From contig NZ_JAHBGE010000044.1 of assembly GCF_018390635.1 (NCBI RefSeq), forward strand, positions 248,001 to 312,000: a stretch of DNA of 64,000 bases, written 5' to 3'. The position numbers and the translations under genes were made by a program. The notes beneath the pieces were generated by a model that was given only the letters and a program-made list of their open reading frames with translations, ran no database searches and was not told the origin of the DNA. Shown one piece after another: positions 40,406 through 51,147 of this stretch. Each line of letters begins with the position of its first letter. Position 1 is the stretch's first letter. The stretch comes from Ancylobacter lacus. GTDB taxonomy: Bacteria > Pseudomonadota > Alphaproteobacteria > Rhizobiales > Xanthobacteraceae.

Positions 40406-43400
40406 CTATTCCGCCAGCACCCGGGTCGAGGGGAAGGTGATCTCGACCATCGTGCCGGAATCCACCGCGCTGCGGATGCTGAAGGTGGCGCGGTTGGCCT
40501 CTGCCAGCGCCTTGGTCAGCGGCAGGCCGAGGCCGGTGCCCTCGGTCGTGGTCCGCACCGAGGTCGGCAGTTGCCGGAACGGTTCCATCGCCGTGGCGAT
40601 GTCGGCTTCCGACATGCCGATCCCGGTGTCGCGCACCCGCAGCACCACCTCGCCCAGCTCGGTCAGCGCGGTGGAGAGGATGACCTGCCCCCCGGGCCGG
40701 GTGAACTTGATGGAATTGGACACCAGGTTCAGCACGATCTGGCGCATCGAGCGGGCATCGGCCACCACCGGCGGCAGTTCGGCGGCCAGCGACGAGCGGA
40801 TGATGATGCGCTCGCGATTGGCCTGCGGCTGCATGATGCCCATGCATTGCTGGATGATTTCGTTCAGCGCCACGCTGGTGAAGGCGAGGTCCAGCTTGCC
40901 GGCCTCGATCTTCGAGAGGTCGAGCAGGTCGTTGATGAGCGAGATGAGGTGCTCGCCGGAGGCGTGGATGTCGCGCAGATAGGTGCGGTAGCGCTCATTG
41001 CCGATCGGCCCGAAGCGCTCGCCCACCATGACCTCGGAAAAGCCGATGATGGCGTTGAGCGGCGTGCGGATCTCGTGGCTGATCTTCGCCAGGAAGTCGG
41101 ACTTGGCGAGGCTCGCCTTCTCCGCATTGCGCTTGGCCTCGGTCAGTTCCTCTTCCGCCCGCTTCCACTGGGTGATGTCGCGCAGGACGGCGCAGTATTT
41201 GTCCGCCTCCTCGCCGACCCGACCGATGGTCATGAACAGCGGGATCAGCCCGCCCTCCCGCTCCCGCCCGATCACCTCGCGCCCATCGTTCAGCACGCTG
41301 GCGACGCCGTTGGTGGCGAGGCCGTCGAGATAGTCGATGGCGGCACGGTGGCTTTCGGGCGCGAAGAGCAGGGTGAAGGCCTCGCCCTGGATCTCGGCGG
41401 CTTCGAAGCCGAACAGCGCTTCGGCCGAGCGGTTGAAGCTCAGTATGGTGCCGGCACGGTTGATCAGCACCACGCCATCGGTCGCGGTGTCGAGGATGGA
41501 GCGCAGCTCGCGCGCCGTGGCTTCCGCTGCGCGCAGGGCGAGCTCGGCCTGACGCACCCTCTCGTCCGCCAGAGGTGTCGGCACCACCCGCCGCAGCACA
41601 TAAAGCAGGGCCGTGCCGCCATCCCACGGCACGGAAAGCAGCCGCACCTCGACGGGCAGGGCTTCGCCGCCGGGGCCCGCCAGCGAGACGCTGCGTGGGC
41701 CGTCCGCTTCGGTCTCGCCGTCGGTGGCGGCACCCGCCTCGGTGAAGAGGCTCGCCAGCCCGCCAGCAGCTTCCAGCGCGGCGAGGCCCTCATGACCGGT
41801 CCAGCCGAGCAGAGTGCGGTTGGCGTAGACGAGGCGGTCGCCCTGTTGCACGGCGACCCCGAAGGGAAGCCGGTCGAGGATCGGCCGCTCGCCGCCGACG
41901 AGGGTGCGGCGCAGGCCGTCATTGGCCGGAACCGGCGGCTGCAACCCGGCCTCGGGCGCGCGCGCCCCGGGAGCCGTCGGCGGGTACGGCGTCGAGGGCG
42001 GCTCTGTCGACGTTTGCGTCGCCGATGGCTGCGGTGCCGCGTGACGTGCTGTGGCCGGGCGCAGCGCCTCCTCCAGCGAGCGCAGGGTCTGGTCGCGCGG
42101 GCTCAGCGCGGCGTCGTCCTCGGCCGGGTACGGCTCCGGCGCTTCCGCTTCCGGCTCGAAGGTCTCGTGGTCGTCGTCATCCGCTCCTTCGAGCCGCGCG
42201 CCGAGCGCCCGGGCGATCTCCCGGAAAGCGTTGCGCTCCCCGGCGGTCAGCCCGGCCCAGGAGGCGCGGGCCGCGTCGAGCCGGTTGGGGTCGCCGGCGC
42301 CGGAGCGCAGCGGGATGACATTGATGGGCGCGAGCGTGCTGAGGGTCACGCGCGGCGACGCTTCCCCGGCGGGGGGGGCCGCCAGCCCGGGTTCCGGCCT
42401 CGGCGCGGTCCCCGCAGGTGCAGGCGTCTCGTCCGCAGGGGCGGGCGAGGCCGGCGCCGGAGCAGGGGGAGCGGCGCTCGCCAGGTCCGGCGTTGCCACG
42501 GTCACGGGCGGCGGGGGTGGCGTCTCCTGTAGGGGCGGCGGCGCCGGACGCGCGGGCGCTTCCTCCACCGCAGCGGTGGCGGGCGAGGGGGACGGCTCGA
42601 CGCGGACCGGCGGTGCCGTGGGGGCGGGCGTGCCGGGCGCCTCCGATGGCGAGGACGCGGCGGCCGGCGCCGGGGCGGCTTCCGGCGCGGGTGCGGGAGC
42701 GGCCTGTGCGGGAGCGGCCTGTGCGGGAGCGGCCTGTGCGGGTGAGGCTTGCGCGAGCAGCAGGCCGAAGCCCCGCATGCCCTCGCCACGAATGGGGGCG
42801 CCGCCGACCTCGGCATCCAGCGTCCCGAGCCGGCCGGCCAGCGTGACCCGCACGCCGGTGAAGCTGGCGCCGGCGCGGACCCGATCCTGCACCCGCGGCG
42901 CGCCCAGCTCGTCCCAGTCGCTGCCCGCCAGCGTGTCGGCGGGGCGACCCAGCGCGGCGGCGAGCAGCGGATCGACGAAACGGAAGCGCCCGTCGAGGCC
43001 GGTGCGCCAGATGAAGCGGGTGAGGGCGCGCGAGCGGCCGGCAGGGGGCGTCTCGGTCGCGGGTATCGGCGCGGGAGCGCGCGGGAGCGGCGCCGTCCGA
43101 ACGGCCGCGGGCTCCCTGCCGGCTGAAGTGCCGGCCGCCACGGCGGGCGGCGCGGCGCCGGCGGCGCGAGGTTCGATGACGGGCGGGGCGACCGTTGTCG
43201 GCGCGCGCCCGGCCGACGGCATCTCGGGCGTGGCGAGAAGAACCGCGCGTGCTGGCCCGGTGGTCACCAGCGAGCAGGCGAAGGTTTCCGCCACCAGCCG
43301 GCCCGGCAGGCGGATGCGCTCCAGCCGCGGGGGGTGGTCCAGGCGCAGCGTCGCGGCGATGCGGGCGATTGCGCGCGCCGTGTCGGCCGGCAGCGCCCCG

Positions 43401-43570
43401 GTGCGGGTGCCCCGTGCCCGCGCCGCCGCTGTCGCGCCGATGACCACGCCGTCCGCGCGCACGAGCACGGCGGCCCCGTCGCCGGCAAGCCGGTCGCCGG
43501 CCGCGGCGCGCAGCGCCTCGTCCGTCTGTGACGGCGAGGGCGGGGTGGGATCATCGGTCCAGCGGGTCAT
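40406..43570 (-). CDS. PAS-domain sensor histidine kinase, PdhS/DivJ/PleC-like
   Basis: A 1054-aa kinase. The C-terminal core has the H-box KISHEIRTPLNAIIGFSEVM (His at about 832) and the FGPIGNERYRTYLRDIHASG, INDLLDLSKIEAGKLDL stretch characteristic of the PdhS/DivJ/PleC cell-cycle group. The N-box LVSNSIKF, DTGIGMSEADI and GTGLGLPLTKAL follow. One PAS domain (ILDTATDGVVLINRAGTILS) and probably a second lie before it. Residues ~280-560 are a very long Ala/Pro-rich linker that includes a tandem AQAAP repeat. No transmembrane helix is evident, so it is probably cytosolic or pole-recruited. The start is uncertain: ATG 43570 is used, 43684 is possible. Confidence 0.88.
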   Translation of the reverse strand: MTRWTDDPTPPSPSQTDEALRAAAGDRLAGDGAAVLVRADGVVIGATAAARARGTRTGALPADTARAIARIAATLRLDHPPRLERIRLPGRLVAETFACSLVTTGPARAVLLATPEMPSAGRAPTTVAPPVIEPRAAGAAPPAVAAGTSAGREPAAVRTAPLPRAPAPIPATETPPAGRSRALTRFIWRTGLDGRFRFVDPLLAAALGRPADTLAGSDWDELGAPRVQDRVRAGASFTGVRVTLAGRLGTLDAEVGGAPIRGEGMRGFGLLLAQASPAQAAPAQAAPAQAAPAPAPEAAPAPAAASSPSEAPGTPAPTAPPVRVEPSPSPATAAVEEAPARPAPPPLQETPPPPPVTVATPDLASAAPPAPAPASPAPADETPAPAGTAPRPEPGLAAPPAGEASPRVTLSTLAPINVIPLRSGAGDPNRLDAARASWAGLTAGERNAFREIARALGARLEGADDDDHETFEPEAEAPEPYPAEDDAALSPRDQTLRSLEEALRPATARHAAPQPSATQTSTEPPSTPYPPTAPGARAPEAGLQPPVPANDGLRRTLVGGERPILDRLPFGVAVQQGDRLVYANRTLLGWTGHEGLAALEAAGGLASLFTEAGAATDGETEADGPRSVSLAGPGGEALPVEVRLLSVPWDGGTALLYVLRRVVPTPLADERVRQAELALRAAEATARELRSILDTATDGVVLINRAGTILSFNRSAEALFGFEAAEIQGEAFTLLFAPESHRAAIDYLDGLATNGVASVLNDGREVIGREREGGLIPLFMTIGRVGEEADKYCAVLRDITQWKRAEEELTEAKRNAEKASLAKSDFLAKISHEIRTPLNAIIGFSEVMVGERFGPIGNERYRTYLRDIHASGEHLISLINDLLDLSKIEAGKLDLAFTSVALNEIIQQCMGIMQPQANRERIIIRSSLAAELPPVVADARSMRQIVLNLVSNSIKFTRPGGQVILSTALTELGEVVLRVRDTGIGMSEADIATAMEPFRQLPTSVRTTTEGTGLGLPLTKALAEANRATFSIRSAVDSGTMVEITFPSTRVLAE
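42691..42750. repeat. 15-bp tandem repeat inside the kinase linker
   Basis: The unit GTGCGGGAGCGGCCT occurs three times in tandem (42691-42735), with a degenerate fourth copy to 42750. On the minus strand it encodes AQAAP repeats in the disordered linker. Copy number may vary between strains. Confidence 0.8.
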
Positions 43571-43687
43571 GCCAACGGGGTGCGCTGCTTCATCGTGTCG
43601 GGAACGTCCGGGAAGGGCGCGTGGGCCGCCTCCGGCTGGAGCCGCCGCCTGAGCACCATAGTGGCCGCACGAGGCTGACACCATGGC

Positions 43688-43745
43688 GAGTCGGGACTCC
43701 CGACATATCTTCACGCGAAGCGGTTAACCGCTCGCGACCAGAATC
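43688..43745. promoter_or_regulatory. Divergent kinase/phasin promoter: palindromes and three GANTC sites
   Basis: This stretch holds a perfect 14-bp palindrome AGCGGTTAACCGCT (43719-43732), a second dyad GTCGGGACTCCCGAC (43690-43704), and GANTC sites at 43688, 43695 and 43741. The TTAACC core resembles a CtrA half-site. The dyads lie upstream of both divergent genes if the kinase starts at 43570. Confidence 0.45.
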
Positions 43746-43860
43746 CGCGCGCAAAGCGCTTGCTTCTTCTTTCCGACGATCTAACGTGACGAAAAGGAAG
43801 CCATCCATGCGGTAAGCGGCCTCGCGCGGCGCGCCATCCCGCCTGTTCCGGGAGGAAAGC

Positions 43861-44481
43861 ATGGCCGACGGACCCGACACGAAAGCGACCGGGGAAGCGA
43901 AGGCTCCCGGAGAGATGGACTTGCCGAAGGAGCTTCGCACCATTGTCGAAGCCAGCCTCACCCAGGCGCGCCAGGCGGTGGACAGCCTGATCCTGGTCGC
44001 GCATCGGGCGCTGGACAATGGCGAGCAGCGCACCGACCGGCTTCAGGAGCAGGCCCGGGAGGCCAGCCGCGCCACGATGCAGCTGATCGAGGCCAATGTC
44101 GCCGCTGGCTTCGACTTTGCCGCGCAGCTCGCCCGGGCCCGGACCCTGCCGGAATGGGTGAAGCTCAACCAGGATTTCGCGGCCCGGCATGCCGCGCGTC
44201 TGGCCGCGCAGGCGGGCCATCCCGGCGAACCGATTGAACCTGCCCCTGAACCCGCGGCTGCCGCCTCCGCGCCGGTAGAGCCGGCCGCTGAGCCTACGGA
44301 GCCGCCAGAGCCGGCCCCTGCCGCCAACGCCGCGTCCGCGGAGATTCCATCCGCCGAGGTGCCCGCCCCGGACGAGGGTGTGGCGGAGACGGGAGGAACG
44401 GTCGAGGCCGCGCCTCATCCGGCGCCTGCCGTGAAGCGCGGCCCCCGCCGGAATGCGCGCCCGCCCGGCCAGCCGGCCTGA
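43861..44481 (+). CDS. Phasin family protein with Pro/Ala/Glu-rich tail
   Basis: A 206-aa protein with a helical phasin-like core (LRTIVEASLTQARQAVDSLI to ARTLPEWVKLNQDFAARHAA, about residues 20-115). Phasins coat polyhydroxybutyrate granules. The C-terminal ~90 residues are low-complexity (Pro, Ala, Glu) and end in a basic segment (VKRGPRRNARPPGQPA), which might contact DNA or another protein. GGGAGGAAAG precedes the ATG at 43861. A second phasin lies 230 bp downstream. Confidence 0.75.
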   Translation: MADGPDTKATGEAKAPGEMDLPKELRTIVEASLTQARQAVDSLILVAHRALDNGEQRTDRLQEQAREASRATMQLIEANVAAGFDFAAQLARARTLPEWVKLNQDFAARHAARLAAQAGHPGEPIEPAPEPAAAASAPVEPAAEPTEPPEPAPAANAASAEIPSAEVPAPDEGVAETGGTVEAAPHPAPAVKRGPRRNARPPGQPA

Positions 44482-44557
44482 CCCAAGGGGCTCGCCATCC
44501 GGCAACCGTCCGGCCCGCCGGAAAGATCGTGCAGAAAAAATCGCGACGAACCACATT

Positions 44558-44590
44558 TTGTGCATTGCAATATCACGCTGCAATGCACAA
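44558..44590. promoter_or_regulatory. Perfect 12-9-12 palindrome upstream of phasin (PhaR-type operator)
   Basis: TTGTGCATTGCA (44558-44569) and TGCAATGCACAA (44579-44590) are perfect inverted copies around a 9-bp spacer. Each arm contains TGC-N3-GCA, the type of half-site described for the PHB regulator PhaR in alphaproteobacteria. It lies 122 bp before the phasin ATG. A related, less perfect dyad is at 6135-6161. Confidence 0.7.
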
Positions 44591-44712
44591 TTAATGAGAC
44601 GTAGACGGCGGGGTCCAGTCAGGGCGCTTGCCGGATGCAGGGGCCGACCGTCGCGCCGCGGGTGCGGTCGGCGAGCCCTTCGTTCCCCATGCCGCGACCC
44701 GAGGTGACTCCG

Positions 44713-45186
44713 ATGACCGACGCTCCCGAAACCCTGACCCCCAAGCCGGCCTTCCCCTTCCAGGCCGGTGTGCCGAAGTTCGATCCCGCCAGCTTCGAAG
44801 TGCCGGCGGTGATGCGCGAAATCGCTGAAAAGAGCGTGCAGAACGCGCGCGACGCCTATGAGAAGCTGAAGTCCAGCGCCGAGGAAACCACCGACCTCCT
44901 CGAAGACACCTATGCCACCGCCACCAAGGGCGCGGCTGAGTACAACACCGTCGCGCTGGAATCCCTGCGCACCAATGTGAACGCGGCGTTCGACTATTTC
45001 GGCGCGCTCCTCGCCGCCCGCAACGTTTCCGAGGCGGTGGAACTGTCGACCAGCCACCTGCGCAAGCAGTTCGATGTGCTCTCCGCCCAGGCGAAGGAGC
45101 TCTCGATCATCGCCCAGAAGGTCGCCACCGACACCGCCGAGCCGATCAAGGCGTCGGTCGAGAAGTCGATCAAGAAGGTCGGCTGA
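44713..45186 (+). CDS. Phasin
   Basis: A 157-aa protein fitting the Phasin_2/TIGR01841-type family: an N-terminal FQAGVPKFDPASFEVPAVM, then an amphipathic helical core (MREIAEKSVQNARDAYEKLK, EYNTVALESLRTNVNAAFDY, NVSEAVELSTSHLRKQFDVL) and the end EPIKASVEKSIKKVG. It binds the surface of PHB granules and limits their coalescence. ATG at 44713 follows GAGGTGA; an upstream ATG at 44635 is in frame but lacks conservation. A strong PhaR-type palindrome precedes it and a terminator follows. Confidence 0.9.
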   Translation: MTDAPETLTPKPAFPFQAGVPKFDPASFEVPAVMREIAEKSVQNARDAYEKLKSSAEETTDLLEDTYATATKGAAEYNTVALESLRTNVNAAFDYFGALLAARNVSEAVELSTSHLRKQFDVLSAQAKELSIIAQKVATDTAEPIKASVEKSIKKVG

Positions 45187-45216
45187 TTTCCGCCGCTTTC
45201 AGCGCTTTAGGGTTGC

Positions 45217-45249
45217 GCCCGGCCGGTCGTCCCGGCCGGGCGTTTTGTT
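45217..45249 (+). terminator. Rho-independent terminator of the phasin gene
   Basis: GCCCGGCCGG (45217-45226) pairs with CCGGCCGGGC (45232-45241), followed by GTTTTGTTG, 31 bp after the phasin stop. Confidence 0.85.
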
Positions 45250-45277
45250 GTCCGCCCGCGTTGCCCGCGCGGCATGC

Positions 45278-45306
45278 TTGACACTCCTCCCCGGTCTGCC
45301 TATCTC
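45278..45306 (+). promoter_or_regulatory. groESL promoter
   Basis: TTGACA (45278-45283, in the context CTTGACA) is followed after 17 bp by TATCTC (45301-45306). The CTTGAC element also suits the heat-shock sigma factor RpoH. The CIRCE operator begins 11 bp downstream. Confidence 0.75.
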
Positions 45307-45316
45307 CGCCTCGGCT

Positions 45317-45343
45317 TTGGCACTCCGAATGAAGGAGTGCTAA
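45317..45343 (+). promoter_or_regulatory. CIRCE element (HrcA operator)
   Basis: TTGGCACTC-N9-GAGTGCTAA, one base from the consensus TTAGCACTC-N9-GAGTGCTAA. It sits just downstream of the -10 in the 5' leader of groES, the standard place for HrcA repression. Confidence 0.93.
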
Positions 45344-45402
45344 CATAGCTGCCGAGCGACCCCGATGCGCCGCAGGCGCGCGACGACCTGAGGATGTCAA
45401 CA

Positions 45403-47410
<2,008 letters not shown>

Positions 47411-47470
47411 GACGGCGCGCCCCGGCCCTCCGGCCGGGGTCCACCTTCGCGAAGACCCTTCATACGACCC

Positions 47471-47500
47471 AAGGGCGCGGCTTCGGCCGCGCCCTTTTCG
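47471..47500. terminator. Bidirectional terminator between groEL and marC-like gene
   Basis: AAGGGCGCGGC (47471-47481) and GCCGCGCCCTT (47486-47496) form an 11-bp stem with a TTCG loop, followed by TTCGTTTCG on the plus strand. The arms begin AAGG and end CCTT, so it can also serve the convergent minus-strand gene. Confidence 0.85.
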
Positions 47501-47539
47501 TTTCGGGCGCTGCCGTCTTCCCGGCCGCCTCCCGTAGGC

Positions 47540-48163
47540 TCAGATGTCCGGCAGCGAGAGCCAGCGGGCGAAGGCCGTCAGCACGAGATCGACCGCGAGG
47601 GCGGCGAGGATCATCCCCATCACCCGGCTGATGACCGAGGCGCCCCCGCGCCCGATCAGCCGCGAGAGGCGCCCGGCCCCCAGCAGGATGCCCAGCGTCG
47701 CCAGCAGCACGAGCGCGATGATGACGATGGTCGCCAGCCGCGAGGGCAGGTTGTCGCGCGCGTCGTCCGTCAACACCACCGCCGCCAGCATCGCGCCGGG
47801 GCTGGCGATGGAGGGGATGGCAAGGGGATAGATCGCGATGTCGGAGGGGCTGACGTCGGTGGTCGGGTTCACGTCGGTCAGGTGGTTGCCGTGGATCATG
47901 CTGAGCGCGAACAGGAACAGCACGATCCCGCCGGCGATCTGGAACGAATTGATCGACACGCCGGCATTCTGCAGCAGCCAGTGGCCGCCGAAGACGAAGA
48001 AGAGCAGCACGCCGAACGAGATCAGCACGGAGAGGCAGGCCGTGCGGCGCCGCTCCGCCGCGCTCAACCCCATGGTCACGGCCATGAAGACCGGCAGCGT
48101 CCCGAGCGGATCGATGACGACCCAGAGCGTGACGAATTCCGCGATGCGCTGCGACCAATCCAT
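47540..48163 (-). CDS. MarC family integral membrane protein
   Basis: A 207-aa protein with six predicted helices. The start [20 protein letters not shown], the motif [20 protein letters not shown] and the central [17 protein letters not shown] are typical of the MarC/YchE (UPF0056) family. Function is not established despite the historical name. ATG at 48163 follows AGGGATGG. It converges on groEL and diverges from rnhB. Confidence 0.92.
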   Translation of the reverse strand: MDWSQRIAEFVTLWVVIDPLGTLPVFMAVTMGLSAAERRRTACLSVLISFGVLLFFVFGGHWLLQNAGVSINSFQIAGGIVLFLFALSMIHGNHLTDVNPTTDVSPSDIAIYPLAIPSIASPGAMLAAVVLTDDARDNLPSRLATIVIIALVLLATLGILLGAGRLSRLIGRGGASVISRVMGMILAALAVDLVLTAFARWLSLPDI

Positions 48164-48300
48164 GCCGATACCATCCCTTTGCTGTCTTGTCGGGCAGCCG
48201 AGAGGCGACATCAAGACGCGACGCCGGGTTCCCTGGGGCCGAGGTTGCATCCGGCGGTGATGCGACGCACCCTGCCGGAGATTCAGCCGAGGAGTCGCCT

Positions 48301-48999
48301 GTGAAGCCGCCCCGTTCCCGCGCCGCCAAGGCCGCTGCTACCGCGAAGATCGGCGCCTCGCCGCGCCCGGCGCGCACCCGGCCGGACTTTTCCCATGAGC
48401 AGGCGGCCTGGCAGGCGGGCGAGGTGCCGGTGGCCGGGGCGGACGAGGTGGGGCGGGGTCCGTGGGCCGGACCGGTGGTCGCGGCCGCGGTGGTGCTCGA
48501 TCCCGCCCGGGTGCCGGAGGGGCTGGACGACTCCAAGAAGCTGAGCGCGGCCCAGCGCGAGGCGCTGTTCGACCGCATCTGCGCGACGGCCGAGGTGGCG
48601 GTGGCCTTCGCCCCGCCCGCCCGCATCGACGGCCACGACATCCGTCAGGCGACGCTGTGGGCGCTGGCCCGGGCGACGCAGGCGCTGGCCTGCCGGCCGC
48701 GGCTGCTGCTGGTGGACGGCCGTGACGTGCCGCCCGTCTCCTGTGCCGCCCGCGCCATCATCGGCGGCGATGGGCTGGTGGCCTCGATCGCGGCGGCCTC
48801 CATCGTCGCCAAGGTCACCCGCGACCGGCTGATGGCCGCTCTCGGCAGCGCCCATCCCGGCTACGGCTTCGAGCGGCACATGGGCTATGGCACGCCCGAG
48901 CATCAGCAGGCGCTGGAAGCGCTCGGCGTTTGCCGCCACCACCGCACCAGCTTCGCGCCGATCCGCGCCCGGCTCGCCGTTGGCTCCGACCCGGGCTGA
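48301..48999 (+). CDS. rnhB: Ribonuclease HII
   Basis: A 232-aa enzyme that cuts the RNA strand of RNA-DNA hybrids and removes single ribonucleotides. The catalytic Asp-Glu pair is in [20 protein letters not shown]; further conserved parts are [34 protein letters not shown] and [19 protein letters not shown] basic ~45-residue N-terminal extension precedes the fold. GTG at 48301 follows GAGGAG and is my preferred start; an open frame reaches back to 48187. Confidence 0.95.
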   Translation: MKPPRSRAAKAAATAKIGASPRPARTRPDFSHEQAAWQAGEVPVAGADEVGRGPWAGPVVAAAVVLDPARVPEGLDDSKKLSAAQREALFDRICATAEVAVAFAPPARIDGHDIRQATLWALARATQALACRPRLLLVDGRDVPPVSCAARAIIGGDGLVASIAAASIVAKVTRDRLMAALGSAHPGYGFERHMGYGTPEHQQALEALGVCRHHRTSFAPIRARLAVGSDPG

Positions 49000-49133
49000 G
49001 CGGCTGGCCCGCCCGGCACTGGCAGCGCGTTTCTAACATCACAATACCGGCGGAGCGGCCACCCGCCCCGATTGATTTATCGCAAATAAATTACATAATA
49101 GATAAACTAAATATATTTTTAGGGGAGATTTGG

Positions 49134-50072
49134 ATGACGCATGACATCGAGGGACGTCGCGGCTTTCTGAAGCTGGCGGCTGCGGGGGCGTCGGCGGCGG
49201 TGGCTGGTGGCGGGCTGCTCGCCAGCCCGGCCTCGGCCCAGTCGGTGGCCTGGAAGCAGGCCGGCAACAACAACCATGTGCTCGACCTGCAAAAAGGCGG
49301 GACGCCGCCCGCGGGCCCGGTCACGATCGACTATTTCGGCCACACCGCATTCCGCGTCACCACGCCGGCCGGGCTGACCCTGCTGTTCGATCCCTGGCGC
49401 AATGACCCGTCGGGCGCCTGGGGGCTGTGGTTTCCGAAGGAGTTCCCGAAGGTGAAGGTTGATGTCGGGCTGTCGACGCACGCCCATTTCGATCACGACG
49501 CCCTGGATCGGCTGGAGGCAACCACGCTGCTCGATCGCCTTGTCGGCACTTGGAACTTTGCCGACGTCACGATCACCGGCATCGCCGACAAGCATGCCAC
49601 CGATGCGCCGGGCTGGTATAAGTGGATCGACGCGGTGAAGGAGTTCGGCGCCGACCCTTATCCGCCGAACAATCCCGGCCACCTCGACAATGTGAGCTAT
49701 GTCGTCGAGACGGGCGGCCTGCGTATCCTCATCTGGGGCGATAACCGCCACAATCCGCCGGACGACGTGTGGACGCGCTGGGGACGCATCGACGTGCTGA
49801 CCCTGCCGGTGGATGGCTCGCAGCACATTCTCAGCTATGAGCAGGGCAACGCGGTGATCGACCGCCTGAAGCCCAAGGTTGTCATCCCCACCCACTATCT
49901 CGCTGCCGGGGTGTCCTCGACCTTGAGCACCCTGCAGACGGCCGATGCCTGGGTCGACAGCCAGACGGCAAAGACCCGGCTCGACAAGCCGACCCTGACG
50001 CTAGATCCGGCCTCCGTCGCCGGCTTCGACCGGCAGTTTCTCTACTTCGGCGCCAACGCGCTGCATGGCTGA
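49134..50072 (+). CDS. Tat-exported metallo-beta-lactamase-fold hydrolase
   Basis: A 312-aa protein with a twin-arginine leader (GRRGFLKLAAAGASAAVAGG, cleavage near ASAQS). The metal-binding motif THAHFDHD is present, preceded by FGHTAFRVTTPAGLTLLFDP and followed by a C-terminal VVIPTHYL His. This resembles the UlaG/L-ascorbate-6-P lactonase-like branch of the fold, but secreted; the substrate is unknown. The start follows AGGGGAG. The 100 bp before it are strikingly AT-rich compared with the rest of the window. Confidence 0.85.
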   Translation: MTHDIEGRRGFLKLAAAGASAAVAGGGLLASPASAQSVAWKQAGNNNHVLDLQKGGTPPAGPVTIDYFGHTAFRVTTPAGLTLLFDPWRNDPSGAWGLWFPKEFPKVKVDVGLSTHAHFDHDALDRLEATTLLDRLVGTWNFADVTITGIADKHATDAPGWYKWIDAVKEFGADPYPPNNPGHLDNVSYVVETGGLRILIWGDNRHNPPDDVWTRWGRIDVLTLPVDGSQHILSYEQGNAVIDRLKPKVVIPTHYLAAGVSSTLSTLQTADAWVDSQTAKTRLDKPTLTLDPASVAGFDRQFLYFGANALHG

Positions 50073-50121
50073 ACGACATGCCCGGTGGCGGGCGCCTGCG
50101 CCCGCCGCTCGCGCATGGCGC

Positions 50122-51144
50122 TCAGTGGTAGCCGTCGCCCTCGCGCACCTTGCCGCGGAAGATCCAGTAGACGAAGGCGACGTAGCACAGCACCAGCGGC
50201 AGGATGAAGATGGTGCCGATCAGCATGAAGATCTGGCTGGCCGGCGCCGCCGCGGTGTCCCACACCGTGAGCGAGGGCGGCACGAGATTGGGGAAGATCG
50301 AGATGCCGATGCCGGCGTAGCCGAGCAGGAAAAGCCCGATGACCCCGAGGAAAGGCAGGTATTCATTGCCCTTCGCCAGCCAGCGCCAGACGCCATAGGC
50401 GAGCGCCAGCGTCACCAGCGGCACCGGCGCGAGGTAGAACAGGTTCGGCGTGGTGAACCAGCGCTCGGCGATGCGGGGAAAGGCGAGGGGGGTCCACACG
50501 CTCACCACGGCCATGAAGGCGAGCACCGCCGGCAGCAGCCTGAGCGCGTGGCTGCGGGCGCGGGCCGCGGTGGCGCCGTCGGTCTTCATCACCAGCCAGG
50601 CGGACCCGATGAGCGCGTAGCCGGCGACCACCCCAAGCCCGCACAGCAGCGCGAACGGGGTGGCCCAGTCCAGCGGGCCGCCGGCAAAGGCGCCGTTCTC
50701 GACCTTCAGTCCCTGCACGAATCCGCCGAGCAGGACCCCCTGGAAGAAAGCCGCCAGCGTCGAGCCGCCGGTGAAGGCGATGTTCCACAGGAACCGGCTG
50801 GTGTCGGCCACCCAGCGGAATTCGAAGGCGACGCCCCGGAACACCAGCGACAGCAGCATGAAGATGACCGGCAGGTAGAGCGCCGGCATGACGATGGCAT
50901 AGGCGCGGGGGAAGGCGACCAGCAGGCCGCCGCCACCCAGGATGAGCCAGGTCTCGTTGCCGTCCCAGAACGGGGCGACGGAGTTCATCATCTGGTCGCG
51001 CTCGCGCTCGTCCTTGGCGAACGGGAACAGAATGCCAATGCCGAGGTCGAACCCGTCCAGCACCACATACATCGCGATGGCGACGGCGAGCAGCAGGGCC
51101 CAGATGACCGGGAGATAGAGTTCCATGCCGGCGCTGATGTCCAT
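50122..51144 (-). CDS. cydB: Cytochrome bd-type quinol oxidase subunit II
   Basis: A 340-aa membrane protein with about nine helices. The start LYLPVIWALLLAVAIAMYVV, DGFDLGIGILFPFAKDERER and NSVAPFWDGNETWLILGGGG are diagnostic of CydB/CioB. It forms the quinol oxidase with CydA, reducing O2 without pumping protons. The ATG at 51144 lies 3 bp after the cydA stop; an ATG at 51126 is also possible. Confidence 0.96.
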   Translation of the reverse strand: MDISAGMELYLPVIWALLLAVAIAMYVVLDGFDLGIGILFPFAKDERERDQMMNSVAPFWDGNETWLILGGGGLLVAFPRAYAIVMPALYLPVIFMLLSLVFRGVAFEFRWVADTSRFLWNIAFTGGSTLAAFFQGVLLGGFVQGLKVENGAFAGGPLDWATPFALLCGLGVVAGYALIGSAWLVMKTDGATAARARSHALRLLPAVLAFMAVVSVWTPLAFPRIAERWFTTPNLFYLAPVPLVTLALAYGVWRWLAKGNEYLPFLGVIGLFLLGYAGIGISIFPNLVPPSLTVWDTAAAPASQIFMLIGTIFILPLVLCYVAFVYWIFRGKVREGDGYH

Positions 51145-51147
51145 GAC

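Noticed and set aside
42691..42750. Tandem repeat considered as a CRISPR-like or mobile-element repeat
   Set aside because: It is in frame inside the kinase gene and encodes a simple AQAAP repeat without spacers.
43571..43714. N-terminal extension of the kinase to 43714
   Set aside because: The added residues are not domain-like and would run through the palindromes; the start at 43570 is preferred, although 43684 cannot be excluded.
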